Of a DNA stretch of 64,000 bases, positions 21,670 through 33,042 are shown one piece after another. This DNA is from Kappaphycus alvarezii (Eukaryota; Rhodophyta; Florideophyceae; Gigartinales; Solieriaceae): assembly GCA_002205965.3 (NCBI GenBank), contig NADL03000040.1, forward strand, positions 540,475-604,474. The letters are read 5' to 3'. Within the stretch, counting starts at the first letter, position 1. Every line of letters starts with the position of its first letter. The notes below the pieces were generated by a model. That model was given only the letters and a program-made list of their open reading frames with translations. It searched no databases and was not told where the DNA came from. The translations under genes were made by a program, and so were the position numbers.

Positions 21670-22876
21670 TGATAAAATAAACAGGGGGTGGTGAGGGATG
21701 AGAAGAGAGAATGAAAAGGAATGTAGGGAAGGAGTGCAGGTGCAGAAAGGAAACAGAAAGGAGATAGAACGGCAGGGGTGAGGTTGATGTTGAAATAAAA
21801 GGCAAGTCCGTTCCTCTTCTTTACTTGGATGAGCTATTAGACTACAACTATGTACTGTTTGCCGGTACTCACTTCGGCTTTGTGAAAGCAAAAATGAAAG
21901 TAGCAAAATCTACATTTGCAGTACTATCTTTGTTGATCCTATAGCTTAGCCAAGCCAAAATGCCTCAGAATCCCTCAGTTGCATGCGCGGGAAATTCATA
22001 ATTACCAATATTCAAAACGTGAGTAACATTACGTTTATGCTAGCCATGCACGTTCTGTTACGTAAACATATAATAAACCAGTCAACCCGTGAATTATGCC
22101 TTACGTACCCCGCCTATGCAACTGTAATCTCTCGCCCTGTAACAAAAACACAAAGGCGGGAACTCAATATATCATGAGAGTAGAAAACAATTTTCGGCGG
22201 GCTTGTCTCACTTTGCTACGTAACAGTACGTAAATCTCATGCAGGCCATTCAACGTGAATTAAGCCTTACGTGCCATACGTGCAATACTGTAGAAGCAAC
22301 GTGGCTGCATCAACATACTTTGGCTGCATACTTGTGCAAGAGTGATTTGTACGCAGCCAGTATAATGAGTATAGTGTAAGCCGTATGCAGCCAGTCCAGG
22401 CAACTATAGGATAAATATAGAAACCATTGTTTACTTGTACACGTACGACAGAGAGGAGACAGTACACGTATGCCATCTAGGAGACAGTACACGTATGGCA
22501 CCCTGTGTACAGTATTTTGAGCCCAGAAGAGAGACAAACCATCAACCAACCATAACATGCAAGTGTCAGAATGCTCCACAATGATCAGCTCAGATATCGC
22601 CACTTGTAGCGATGTGAGGGGTATGGAGGCGTATCTAGCAGCCAATCAGAGGGCAGAATACCAAGTGCTTTGAAAAATGGCAAAATGCGCCGTGATTTTG
22701 AGATGCCTGAAAATGGGCTTTCGTCCCAGTCAGCTTTCGGTTTGGCCCATTTTACACGTGTCAAAGGTGTACACACACAAGAAGGGTGCAACCCGCATTT
22801 CATGTTATAGGTGTACATGTGTCCAGGTGGCAACCAAAAACCATGGGATCGCATGCATTCTATCACTTTTTCAACA
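21670..22876 (-). repeat. Solo LTR-C (unit 1)
   Basis: A lone copia-C LTR of 1,207 bp in minus orientation, from TGATAAAATA to TTCAACA, followed by CATCT (22,877-22,881). CATCT also precedes TRIM2 (21,325-21,329), so TRIM2 plus this LTR sit together between one duplication. Its left part follows the left C LTR of unit 3 and its right part the right C LTR of unit 3, so it is the product of LTR-LTR recombination. Confidence 0.85.
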
Positions 22877-22881
22877 CATCT

Positions 22882-23945
22882 AGGGTCTTAAGCAAGCGAG
22901 TCGACAATGGCACAAAAATATAAACGATTTCCATATTCACACGCTTGGGTTCAAGACTACGAGAAGTGACGCCTGTCTATATACAAACATATCAAAAAAG
23001 GCTTTATGCTGATTGCTCTAAATGTGGATGACTTTCTCCTCGCCGGTAGTGATCCGAAGGCCGTGACCAGGATCAAAGGTGAACTGAACAAAAGATTTGA
23101 GATGAAAGATTTAGAGGAGGCCAAAAAGTGCATTGGACTTGAAAAACATAGAAAACGGTCTCTATACGGATCTTTATCTCGCAGACAGAGTATGCCAAGT
23201 CTGTTTTAAAGCGTTTTGGTATGGCCAGTTGCAATCTCGTGAGGACTCCGATGGAACAAGGATTACACCCTGAGACGTCAACTAGCCCGTATTGCGGTGT
23301 AACATATCGACAGATCATTGGCTGTTTAATGTTTCTTATGGTAAGGTCACGTCCAGACCTTGCCTGTGTGGGGGGAAACTGTCCCAATACTGTGAGAACC
23401 CTCGCCAGGACCACTGCCAAGCAGCTAAACGAGTCCTGATATATATCAAAAGAACGCTCTCACTACGGGTAGTTCTAGCTGGAAATCTCTCAGTGAAAAC
23501 TCTGGAGGGCTTCAACAATGCAGACTGGGGTGGTTGCTTGGACTCGAGAAAGCTCACCATTAGATATGTGTTCAAACTGTGTGGGAAAGCTTTTAGTTGG
23601 TCGTCTAGGAGACAAACGGTCGTTGCAAAATCCACATGCGAAACGGAGTATATTGCACTGTGTGAGGCTTGGAAAGAGGCAGCTTGGCTCATGTGTCTTC
23701 TTGCAGACGCATTGAGAAAGTCGAAAGACAGCACAGTTGCAATCTGGTGTGATAATGCTGGTACCATAGGGTTTGCGGGTAATCAAGAAGTGAACAGGCG
23801 AAGTAAGCACATTGAACTATCACAACACTATGTACGAGATGCTTTGATTCGAACCATTATTTCACTGCTTCACTGTTTCACGTACCGCCTACAGATATGC
23901 CAGCAGATAAACTCACCAAGCCTCTTGCTCGCATTCTATTCATAA
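22882..23945 (+). mobile_element. Element D pol, right part: RT end and RNase H (unit 1)
   Basis: Begins with text equivalent to YGLKQASRQWHKN, then VDDFLLAGSD, KRFEMKDL, and RNase H marks (NADWGGCLDSRK, FSWSSRRQTVVAKSTCETEYIALCEAWKEAAWL, RRSKHIELSQHYVRDAL). It continues the RT that stops at 20,842. Fossil with a few breaks. It ends at the polypurine tract and LTR-B2, not at a D LTR. Confidence 0.85.
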
Positions 23946-23975
23946 ATTGCATCAAGTCTCTAGGATCGGGAGAGC

Positions 23976-24393
23976 TGTTAGTGTAAGTACCTAGCTACTC
24001 AAAAGCTGTACTAACTGGTACTGTACGACTAACACAGAGCTTAAAACCATGAAAAGTTTCAATTATATTTATCTTAGAATCTGACCGTTACAGATCTTTG
24101 TGCTGATCAGCATTGGATCAGCTCACATAGTTTAGGGTTAGTCTGGCACCTTCGTCTCTTGTCCTTCTGGAAAAGTTCCAGGAACAGCTCTAGAGCCTCG
24201 AGCAACCAGGCTCAAAGTCTACATAAGACCGGCCCTTCACTTCATTCTCGGCCTCAGTAAAAGAAAACCACCTTCTCTCCACTCAACTCTCTCTTTGGTC
24301 ATTAACTCTTTCGCTGCACTCACTTCTCTTTTCTCTTTCTGTCTCCCCTCTCCCTTGGTTTCCCTGGCTCGACCTTCGACTCCTTTTCTGACA
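23976..24393 (+). repeat. LTR-B2, shared between units 1 and 2
   Basis: 418 bp, TGTTAGTG...TCTGACA, preceded by polypurine GGATCGGGAGAGC and followed directly by primer site GGTTATGGGCCCAG (24,394-24,407). It contains GTCTACATAAGACC in place of the TATA-like box of LTR-B1. Confidence 0.9.
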
Positions 24394-24977
24394 GGTTATG
24401 GGCCCAGTTTTACGAACTGCCAAATTACTCTAATTTCTGAGCTTCTGACCCCTTGAGAAGCCTTTTTCGCACTCCAGAAATCCCAATCATTTCTCTAGGA
24501 GGAGGTAGAGCGAGCAGAGAGAGCCCGTTCAGGCGTTATCGCTCGGAAGTTGTTGGGGACACTTCGCCGAAAAGTGGAATAGGTCGCTGTCTTTATTCGC
24601 TGGATTTAGCTTGCTGCACCGTTTTATCCAACTTTTATCGTTTGTTTTGTGGCCTGATTGCCGACTGTCGTCTCTACATTACCTACCCTCCGTTTGCCTT
24701 GTGGCCCGACATCGCCTCTCATATATTCACTACAAACATTTTGCTCGGTGCGTGTAGTCGCTCCATTTTCCTGTTGCATTCAATTTCGTCTCTGTGTTTC
24801 AAACACAGCTTTTCTCACGGCCAGAATCTGTTTGCAACAGTAAGTGACCTCTGTCCTACTTTATTACGCCGACATACACACATCTCCTCCATCCTGAGCT
24901 AACACTTCAAATTCTCAGTGGTTTTCTGTCGGTCTGTCTTCAAATAAGGAATTGAAATCTCCCTCAACGATCCTGTC

Positions 24978-25764
24978 GTGCAGAGTATCCGTTTTCCGCC
25001 GCCCTCTCCTCTAAATCATCGACAACCTCAAAAAGCTGAACCGTTTCGTCGTAAGTGTAGCTTTATAGAGAACTCTGCGATCGAATCCGACAGTGAAGGA
25101 GGCGACATAACTTCAACTGCAACTACTCCCGAGGTTGCCGAAGTCCGCCCTTCTCCCCAAAGAAGAAAGAAGAATTTCTTCAACACATTCTCGCTCTAGG
25201 CAAGAAGGAAGCGGTGGCTGGGCACTCATCAAAGAAGCATTCTCGTCTTCTATCAAAGCGCCTCGTCTCCCAACCCTGTCTTCGTCCAAAGCCCTTGCCT
25301 GTCTCCTTTACCCGTATCGAAAAGTCAAAGGGAAAGAAAGCAGCCACACCAGCCGAAGTGATATCTCTAGAATCTCCATCTCCAGTAACTCAACAGCCGT
25401 CTCAGTGCCTCAAGATCCGACTCCAGTTGCCGTTCACTCTCCATTGTCGCCTGCTCCTCCTTCCGGTTGTAACCCTCCTCCAATTCCAAGGGTCCCAACT
25501 CCGCTTTCCGTCGAACCGTTCTCTCTGGCCTCACTTGCTCAAGGACCAGATTGTTCTGTCATCAAGCCGAAATCTTCTCGACTTATGTGCGATATTTGCG
25601 AGCTAAAAGGCTCAGGTCCAAAGCAGTTAGAGCAGCGCAGAGGTGGTAAGAAATGTCGCAATCGAGTCAAACGGAATTCCGCCATCACTCCCTGCGCTTG
25701 CTGCAACCGTCTTTTCCAATCAAGACACGATCGCAACAGGCACGTTACTCGTAAGAATAGGTAA
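24978..25764 (+). CDS. Leader zinc-finger region B (unit 2)
   Basis: Extra coding text between LTR-B2 and gag. An open frame 24,978-25,199 carries an acidic patch (ESDSEGGD) and RPSPQRRKKNFF; another, 25,135-25,764, ends in the zinc-finger part: CDICELKGSG, a basic linker, and CACCNRLFQSRHDRNRHVTRK (C-x2-C-x12-H). The last finger is alignable with the last finger of the D ORF (CTACDRVFDLHEVLKRH), so both are one family. A fossil region with breaks. Copia elements normally have no ORF here. The function is unknown; a nucleic-acid-binding role is inferred from the fingers. Confidence 0.55.
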
Positions 25765-25830
25765 TATTCTTCTAAACTCTCTGTGCACCACATCTCCCTA
25801 AGCATAGATCTTTGCTTCGTGCATTTTGTC

Positions 25831-26005
25831 ATGGACTCTTCCGGTCTTCCTATCAACACTCTTGAAAAGCCACGTGATGACAACTTTAACATCTGGAAAT
25901 CAAGGATACAGCTCTTGCTGTCATTGAAGGAGTTCAATGAACATCTTACTGAAGATCCTTCAGAGTATCGTCGCAGACATACTCCTCTTAGAAGAAGGCT
26001 GACTG
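25831..26005 (+). other. Start of gag-B (unit 2)
   Basis: MDSSGLPINTLEKPRDDNF then NIWKSRIQLLLSLKEF, the typical N-terminal gag block of copia elements. Cut by LTR-D2 at 26,006. Confidence 0.7.
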
Positions 26006-28014
26006 TGTTGTTGATTTGGCAAGACGATCACATGACCCCCACATCGGTGCGAAGCCTCATAAGAGGCATGAGGTGTATTCTTCGTGTGCACATGTACACG
26101 TGTGATTTGAAGGCTGGCACTAAGGCAATTTGGAAGAAATCCAAAGTTTCCAGGGACGAAAGTCCCATTTTGAGGGGTCAGCGATTTATGCAAATTTTGC
26201 ACAAATTTTGAAAAGTGGAACTAGGCCCATTGTCCCTAGGCCATAGATTTTTTCCTGCAACTTCATAGGCTGATAGGTCAAATACTTGAATCCTATTGGG
26301 TAGTGTGTTATATGTGTAATGACTTTCGCCGTGTAAGGATTGATGATGGGCTGCTTTAGAGGGTAGAATGTTGTTTATGGGTGATTTTACGTAAGTTAGG
26401 GTACTGTGAGTGGGTGAGAAATATACTGCACGAGAGATATGCTGAAGTAAGGTATGTACACGGTTACGTGGTGGCATATGAGTATGTGACGTACACGTGG
26501 TACAACATCATACGTATGAGGTTTCTTGTTATGATTACGGTTTGTCCGACAGCATCAAAAATCAGTTATGCGATTCCATCATACGTATAAGGTTTCTTGT
26601 TATGATTCCGGTTTGTCCGACTGCATTCAAAATCTGTTATGTAATTCTATTATATGTATGACGGATTGAGTCCGTTATTTTGGCACAAGGGAATTTGTTT
26701 CCGATGAATTTGCAGAAAAGGTGCTGTACTGATGTGTGTATTGAGCCAAATTGTTTACACAAATTTGACTATTGTGGAAGTGTAGTGCAATTGGCACTCT
26801 ACTGTACTGCCATCGACAGGGCTGATTTTGGTGATCTTTTTTTATCCTGATTCACTGCAAATCAGCAGGCACTGTACAGTACAGTAACGGCAATTTTCTT
26901 TTGTCTCCCACTATTATTCCTGGTACTGTATACTCACCCGATGGGGCTTGAGAGCTTGCAATCTGCACCACTCGGCCTCAAATGGGACCTGATATTTTCG
27001 CAGGTTAAAGGAACCTATTGGGCCAAGTGTCGAATTTACTTATCTCCAACTTGGATCTATTTAACTTGCCTGACCCTAACTTGCCTGACCCTAACTTCAC
27101 TCACCCCGCCGTCGTAGATAAATTTAACCTAGTTAACTAGTATTTATACCTACCTGGCCACTAGGGCTCCAGATTAAACAGCCACCCCGGTGTTGGCTAT
27201 GAACTTGACTCCCAACTTCCGCCTTTGCAGAAACCTTGCCAACGGCAACTTTGGCTATAGCCACGTTTATCCGCCCGGGCCTCCCTCCCTATTCATCCCT
27301 TTCTATCCAACATTATACTACCCCTTTTATTGTTTGTTTGTGATATTTACTCACAATTAGCTCCCCGGAATCCGGCGTCTATGTATAAATAGGAACTTCA
27401 AGGTTGTCGTTGGTGACGACATCCTTATCTCCAAAGGAGATATACAGCAAAGCTAATACTACATCTTCTTTGTCCATTATTACACCTCTGCTGTCTACTG
27501 TTCTTTGGAATCGTCCCATACCAAGGTTCTAGCCTTCCGCGGACCACGGTCCGGCCTTACAACCCGGAGGACATATATAACGCCCAACCGTCCAAGGAAT
27601 TACCCCCGCTATTCCAACTCTATACCTCCTCGCCGTCGGCGAGCTGTGCTACTGCATCGCCTGGAGCTTAAGGAGAAAGAGGGACAGCGAACACCCTGTT
27701 GTCCTTCGTGTGTGTGTGTTGGGTTTCTCATTGTCTGACGGTGTTTCGTTCCTAGACGAGAAGAACTACGCACCGCGCATTGCACTACAGGAAACGGTTC
27801 CAAAAATGCCCCTAATATTATCACCGGGCCAATATCTTTGATTCTGCTCAAAGTGCTCAGTTTCTGGGATTTTGTTCATGGAAGCAATGAGTGAGCGGGT
27901 AGTTGCAGGTTGTACTTAATGTCAGAATTTTTAGGGTAGCGATTAAATTCTGGGTAGCAAGTCCCGCAACTTCATCCGTCCAGCAAAGTCACTCACCCTA
28001 TCCGATTCCCATTA
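26006..28014 (+). repeat. LTR-D2
   Basis: About 2,009 bp, same as LTR-D1 including the 70-bp repeats and TATAAATAG. Followed by primer site GGTTATGGGCCCAG (28,015-28,028). Confidence 0.7.
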
Positions 28015-28347
28015 GGTTATGGGCCCAGTCCAACGCTGTCCCTATCTCTGAATTCCGTTAGTCGCCCTGTGTTTTTGCATTGTTTCACTTTGTCTATTTC
28101 AGTCTCTTGATTATGTATACTCGTTTTGGTAAGCTATTTGAATAATTCCATTTCTTTGCACATCGAAGTGATTCTCTTTGCACTTTTTGGTTGGTCTACA
28201 GACTCATAGTCCCCTAAGCTGTTACTGAAGATCACTTCAACTTTTGTGCTTGCTTTTGCTGGGTTGTGCTAGACTCTTAATTATCCCTGGTGCCCCGAGT
28301 GCCCAGGTCTGCGACAGTTAGGACTTTGCAATCTGTGGGGAGGACAG

Positions 28348-28776
28348 TTGTGGAATCGATCGAAGTACTCGAGCCAGAAGGACCGCCGCCGAGGACGCTC
28401 GCGCTTTCCTAGTCTAGGGAGGTATAGGATCCCTCGTAAGTCTGTACCTCTGGATAAGCAAATAAAGAAAGTTCAACGCCTCTCGGCAAAGAAAGATAAA
28501 GTCCTTGCCGATCGAGTTGCCAAGAAGGTACTAAAGGCTAAACGAAGAGTTCCGCTGAGGAACAAGAGATACTGTAAGCTCTGTGATATTAGCGGCAATA
28601 GCGCACTGACATTCTACGATCACATCAAGTCTAAGGGTCATATTACTAGAGAGAAAAACAACAAAAATACCCCTAGGTGTACTGCTTGTGATAGAGTGTT
28701 CGATTTGCACGAGGTTCTCAAGCGTCACGAAAACGGGAAAGAACAATTGAAAGTAGTTCTTCCTCAAAGAATTTGA
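28348..28776 (+). CDS. Zinc-finger ORF in the leader of copia element D
   Basis: A 142-aa open frame between the D primer site and gag-D. Residues 11-73 are strongly basic (Arg/Lys) without acidic clusters. Finger 1 is C76-x2-C79-x12-H92-x5-H98, the spacing of U1/JAZ-type fingers that often bind RNA. Finger 2 is C111-x2-C114-x12-H127 and lacks an obvious last ligand. The ORF ends well before the structured leader RNA. I know of no standard copia gene at this place. A nucleic-acid-binding helper protein is a guess from the fingers and the basic region. The same ORF recurs at 17,040-17,360 and 39,760-40,151. Confidence 0.65.
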   Translation: MWNRSKYSSQKDRRRGRSRFPSLGRYRIPRKSVPLDKQIKKVQRLSAKKDKVLADRVAKKVLKAKRRVPLRNKRYCKLCDISGNSALTFYDHIKSKGHITREKNNKNTPRCTACDRVFDLHEVLKRHENGKEQLKVVLPQRI

Positions 28777-28851
28777 GAAGATCCATTTGTTTGTTTGAAG
28801 CGACGTCTTTGGCCTTTCATTTAGTCTAGAGTTTCGTGTGTTGTGTTCTTA

Positions 28852-28926
28852 TAGAGGTGGGCTTGCCACTACAAGGGACTATCGGTCCCCAGCCTGGGAT
28901 CTTCGAACAGAACATTAGCACCTCTA
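28852..28926 (+). ncRNA. Structured leader RNA before gag-D (unit 2)
   Basis: Same fold as at 17,436-17,509: outer TAGAGGTG/CACCTCTA and inner GGGAC-TATCG-GTCCC. Confidence 0.6.
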
Positions 28927-28982
28927 GATTATTGCAATGCGTAGCGGAGAAGATCAAAGAGGAGGGTCTCTGAAGTAACTTT

Positions 28983-31900
28983 ATGGCATCAGTAGAACGG
29001 GTGTCCGCTGCAGGATCCGAAAATAGAAAAGCTCACGGTGTTGATATATATATGTTGTGGTCCGCTCAGTGGCACAAGAGAGCCAGCGCATGTGGCTCAG
29101 TGGTTAACTTTTTTTCAACAGGTTATGGCCCAGTTGACATTGCCGCTGTGGTCGCGGGTTCGAACCCCGCTGGGTGCACTGAGTTGGATATTTGTTATGA
29201 GCGTTACTGTAATGCTCTGTGTAAGCCCTGAACCCCTCAACAAGCACATTGTGGTAGTGCCCCTGAGCGAGGGGGGTGTTGATATATATATGTTGTGGTC
29301 CGCTCAGTGGCACAAGAGAGCCAGCGCATGTGGCTAGGTGGTTAACGTTTTTTCAACACACGGATACCAATTTCTACGTGTGGAAACAGAAGATTCAGCT
29401 CCTGTTGGCCTTCGCCATGTGGAACAGTACATTACTGATAATACCGTTCCTGAAGATGACCAATCTTCCACTTACAAGGCATGGAAGCAAGGGCTTCGAA
29501 AGGCCCGAGCCATCATCGGCCTGTCCCTGTCGGATGATCATCTGGATCATGTGAGAGATGCTGTCATAGCTAAAGAAATTGGGACGCTATGTTGGAAGTT
29601 TTTGAGCGCCACACATTACTAAATAAGCTGGAGGCCCGGAGAGACTTCTACACGGTCACCATGCTAGACAATGAGAAACTGTTGCCGTGCATAGGACGTG
29701 TGCGACATCTAGCAGCTTGCTGAAAGCCAATGGGAGTCATCATTGATGACAAGGAAATGGCTAAAGCAGTTCTCAATGGTCTTCCGCAGAGGTTTCAAAA
29801 TCTCATTGTAGCGGTTGAGGCTCTTGGATCCGAAGATAACACGTTCGGAGTAGAATATGTGAAAAGTCGCTTGCTTCAAGAGGAGCAACGTGCATTGATG
29901 AAGCTCTGTAGAAGGAAGAATCCGCCAATTTCTGCCCTTATTGGGCAGATCCCTGAGGCAAGGCTTGTTTCGACGTTGACATGCACCAACTGTGGTCACA
30001 ATGGACACTCCGCTGCTGGTTGCTGGGGGAAACAAATCAACGGAAGGCGACCGCCGCCTCCTCACTTTTTCTCTCGTAGAGAGTCACAGAAGCCTACTGC
30101 GATGATTGCTCAAGAGAAAGAAGATCTCGAAATTAATGAAGTCGAGTACATATGTCTGATGAACAAGGTAGATAACTTTCGTATCAACAAACGTCAAAAC
30201 TTGGCTTATCGACTCTGGATGCTCCGCGTACACATGACATTTGACAAGAGACTTTCGCCGAGTACAGGGAGGTCTCAAACAGCCGCGTAGAAATGGGAAC
30301 AAAAGTGTGCAGTAGTAGCTGGAGTCGGGACCGTCCTCATTACGCTTGTAGTGAACGGAGTTCAAAAGAATGCAAGCTCACCAATGTGCTGCACGTTCCA
30401 AGCTTTGCTTTTTCCCTAATTCTGTACGTAAGATGGTCGATAATGGATTTGACGTTGAGTTCGTTCGTGACAAGTGCACTGTGAAGAGAGTGACTGCATG
30501 TGGCTACTGCCACAAGTCGAGGAGAGCTTATGTGCTTGAACATGTAACAGGTTCATTCGGCGCACAAAGCCTCTTAAACATGGCATGAAAGATTGCCCAC
30601 TCACACTCAAGAATATTGTCCATGGCTCGTAAGAACGTGTAAGTGGACTTCATCTCTCCTCTTCAGATATAAAAGAGAGCTAGCTCATCTTCTGACTGTG
30701 AATGTTGACATGTGATGCGTGTGTGTTAGGAAAAGCAACTCGTGCTGTGATTCCTAAACAGCGCTCTGGAGGCAGGGCCAAATATTTGCTAGACTTTCCA
30801 TTCGGACGTCTGCGGCCCACTCCAAGTACAGTCGTAGGTGGTGCTAGATACTTTGTCACTTTTATCGATGACCACTCAAACTGGAGTGTTGTTTGATGAA
30901 GAGTAAAATGAAACGTTCCATTTTTATCAAAGTTTGCCAATATGCCTCACACACACTGGTCAACGAGTGAAAGCGCTTCGATCTGATGTGGTGGAGAGTA
31001 TCTTTCTTCAGAGTTCCAATCCTTTCTATCGTCACAAAACTGTTCATCAAACGACCGCTGCATACACACCTGAACAGAATGGTGTGGCAGAACGGCTCAA
31101 TCGTACCCTGATTGATCTCGTCAGGTCTATGCTGTCCCATATGAAGGTTCCGAAAGCTTTTTGGGCTGAAGCTCTGATAACGCAGTTTACGTTCGCAATC
31201 GTGTCACGACAAGAGCTTTGGGTGGTCTCGTTACTCCATTTCACCTATGATGAAGAAAAAGCCCGATGTATCTCACCTACGTGTGTTTGGATGTCAATGC
31301 GGTACAAGGTGCCTGGTAATGAGGTGCGTAAACTTGCGACCGCGCAACAACGGGAATGTTTGTTGGTATCCGGGAACTAAGGCCTACAAAATTTGGGATG
31401 ACAATACATCGCATTGTTATTTCCAGGGATGTGCAGTTCGATGAGTCGAGACCAGGGCTTGCTCTACGATGAACATTCTCGATGATAATGACGTGGACGT
31501 TGACCCAGAGAGGCGACCAATACTAATGAAATTGATCTGAAACATCTATGGTGTAATGAACATGGCATTGAACAGGGTCAGCGGGAGGTTGAGAACTTTC
31601 AAAGTCAAGGTATTGAGCCCGACTCAACTAATGAGATTTGAACCAGAAGAAGTGAGTGGTGAGCAAGAGGTGGTCCCGGTGATGTGGAACCTCGCCGCTC
31701 CACTCGTTCACGACGCCCACCCCGACAGTGGTGGACAGGCCTGGTGGGAACCAGCTTACTCACACCTTCCTGTGGCGACATCAACATACCGAACTCCTTT
31801 AAAGAGGCGATGGGTGGACCACAACCAAGTTTTGGCAGAAAGCGATTGATGAAGAGCTAGAGTCCCAACGCAAAAACAAAACCTGGGCACTAGTGCCACG

Positions 31901-32216
31901 ACGGAAGTGCCAATATTCTAACTTCTCGCTGGGTTTTACTGTGAAATACCGGAATAACGGCACGTTGATTCAAAAGGGAAAAGGTCGCCTGGTTGTGCGG
32001 GGCTTTCAACAAATTGAGGGGTTGATTACTCAGAGACTTTTGCGCGGTGATCAAATTCACAACAATTCGATTGTTATTGGCATTGTAGCCCACTTCGATT
32101 TAGAGCTTCATCAAATGGACGTGGTCACGGCCTTTCTGAATGGTGACTTAGAAGAGGATATTTATATGGAGCATCCTGAAGGTAGCGTTGACTCTTCCAA
32201 ACCCAACCATTTTTTG
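28983..32216 (+). mobile_element. Element D gag-pol, left part (unit 2)
   Basis: Same parts as unit 1: gag with TRIM1 insert, zinc knuckle CTNCGHNGHSAAGCW near 29,985-30,030, protease, integrase (PEQNGVAERLNRTLIDL near 31,070-31,115), RT near 32,110-32,190. Very many breaks. Confidence 0.8.
29039..29358 (+). mobile_element. TRIM1 (unit 2)
   Basis: 320 bp, two 82-bp LTRs (29,039-29,120; 29,277-29,358), CACGG on both sides (29,034-29,038; 29,359-29,363). Same boxes A and B as in unit 1. Confidence 0.85.
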
Positions 32217-32676
32217 AGAAACTTTACTTCATTGAGTATCTATCGTGTACACTGCAGGACTGACTATACGGCTAAGAACTAACCGGATGTTCCACGTCAG
32301 GCACGTGCAGTGGGGCTCGCGATAGAATCGCCATTGCAATAGAAGACCACAGTGTGCAACTAATGCGCTGATAAATACGTCTGCGGATCACTGCTGTGGT
32401 TGTGTTGAACTTCTCTGCGATGCGCGGGATGAAGTCTTTGATGAACAGGATAGAGGCGGGGGATGGGCACCCAAGGAGTCGAAAGCCAGGGGCTGAAACT
32501 TGAAGTTCGGTTCCTGGAGGGTGTTGTGCGAAGGGGGCGGGATGCGGCGTACCAGTTTGAGCTCCAGGTCTGTGACTTTGTCTCGATGGGCAATGTCGGC
32601 GGCGCCGCCGGCCATTTTGGTGGCCCTTGTGCGCACACCTTGTTTGAACGGCGAGACAATGGTTAGGTCGCAGGCT
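32217..32676 (-). mobile_element. 5'-truncated LINE in D pol (unit 2)
   Basis: 460 bp, practically identical to the unit 1 copy, with the same ATTTTTG duplication. Confidence 0.85.
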
Positions 32677-32703
32677 ATTTTTGCAAACTTCTCAAGTCCA
32701 TCT

Positions 32704-33025
32704 TGTTGAAATGGGCTATATGTTCACTCAGTGCACCACTTGACATGCCAGCGCATGTGGCTTAGTGGTCGATGTGTTTTTCCTACATGGTAGCATCGCG
32801 GGTTCGAGCCCCGCAAGTGGTTGCATTGTGAAAATTTAATTTGTGTGTTTTCGGCATTGCTTACTGTCCTATAGGCGATAGGAATGAGGTGTAAGATGTC
32901 TGAGTCCTTACAGCACCCTGTGGTCCCCTGAGTGAGGGGAGTGTTGAAATGGGCTATGTGTTCACTCAGTGCACCACTTGACATGCCAGCGCATGTAGCT
33001 TAGTAGTCGATGTGTTTTTCCTACA
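32704..33025 (+). mobile_element. TRIM2 (unit 2)
   Basis: 322 bp with 84-bp LTRs (32,704-32,787; 32,942-33,025), preceded by CATCT (32,699-32,703). Same tRNA-like parts as unit 1. Confidence 0.8.
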
Positions 33026-33042
33026 TGGGGTTATAGCCCTTC

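Larger units (their letters stand above)
12561..23975 (+). mobile_element. Array unit 1
   Basis: LTR-B1, leader with zinc-finger region B (13,542-14,360), gag-B start (14,420-14,594), LTR-D1 (14,595-16,597), D leader with zinc-finger ORF, gag with TRIM1, protease, integrase, RT with LINE and the TRIM2/solo-C insert, RNase H (to 23,945), polypurine tract, then LTR-B2. Many breaks; a fossil. Unit 1 matches unit 2 at about 99% from near 13,570 rightward, but only about 85% to the left of that. Confidence 0.85.

Noticed and set aside
21792-22645. Short open frames inside C LTRs
   Set aside because: They lie in U3/R sequence and recur only because the LTR is repeated; no domain text.
24830-24915. 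Leader intron (GTAAGT ... CTCAG) in element B
   Set aside because: A good donor-like site exists, but acceptor and branch site are not convincing without transcript data.
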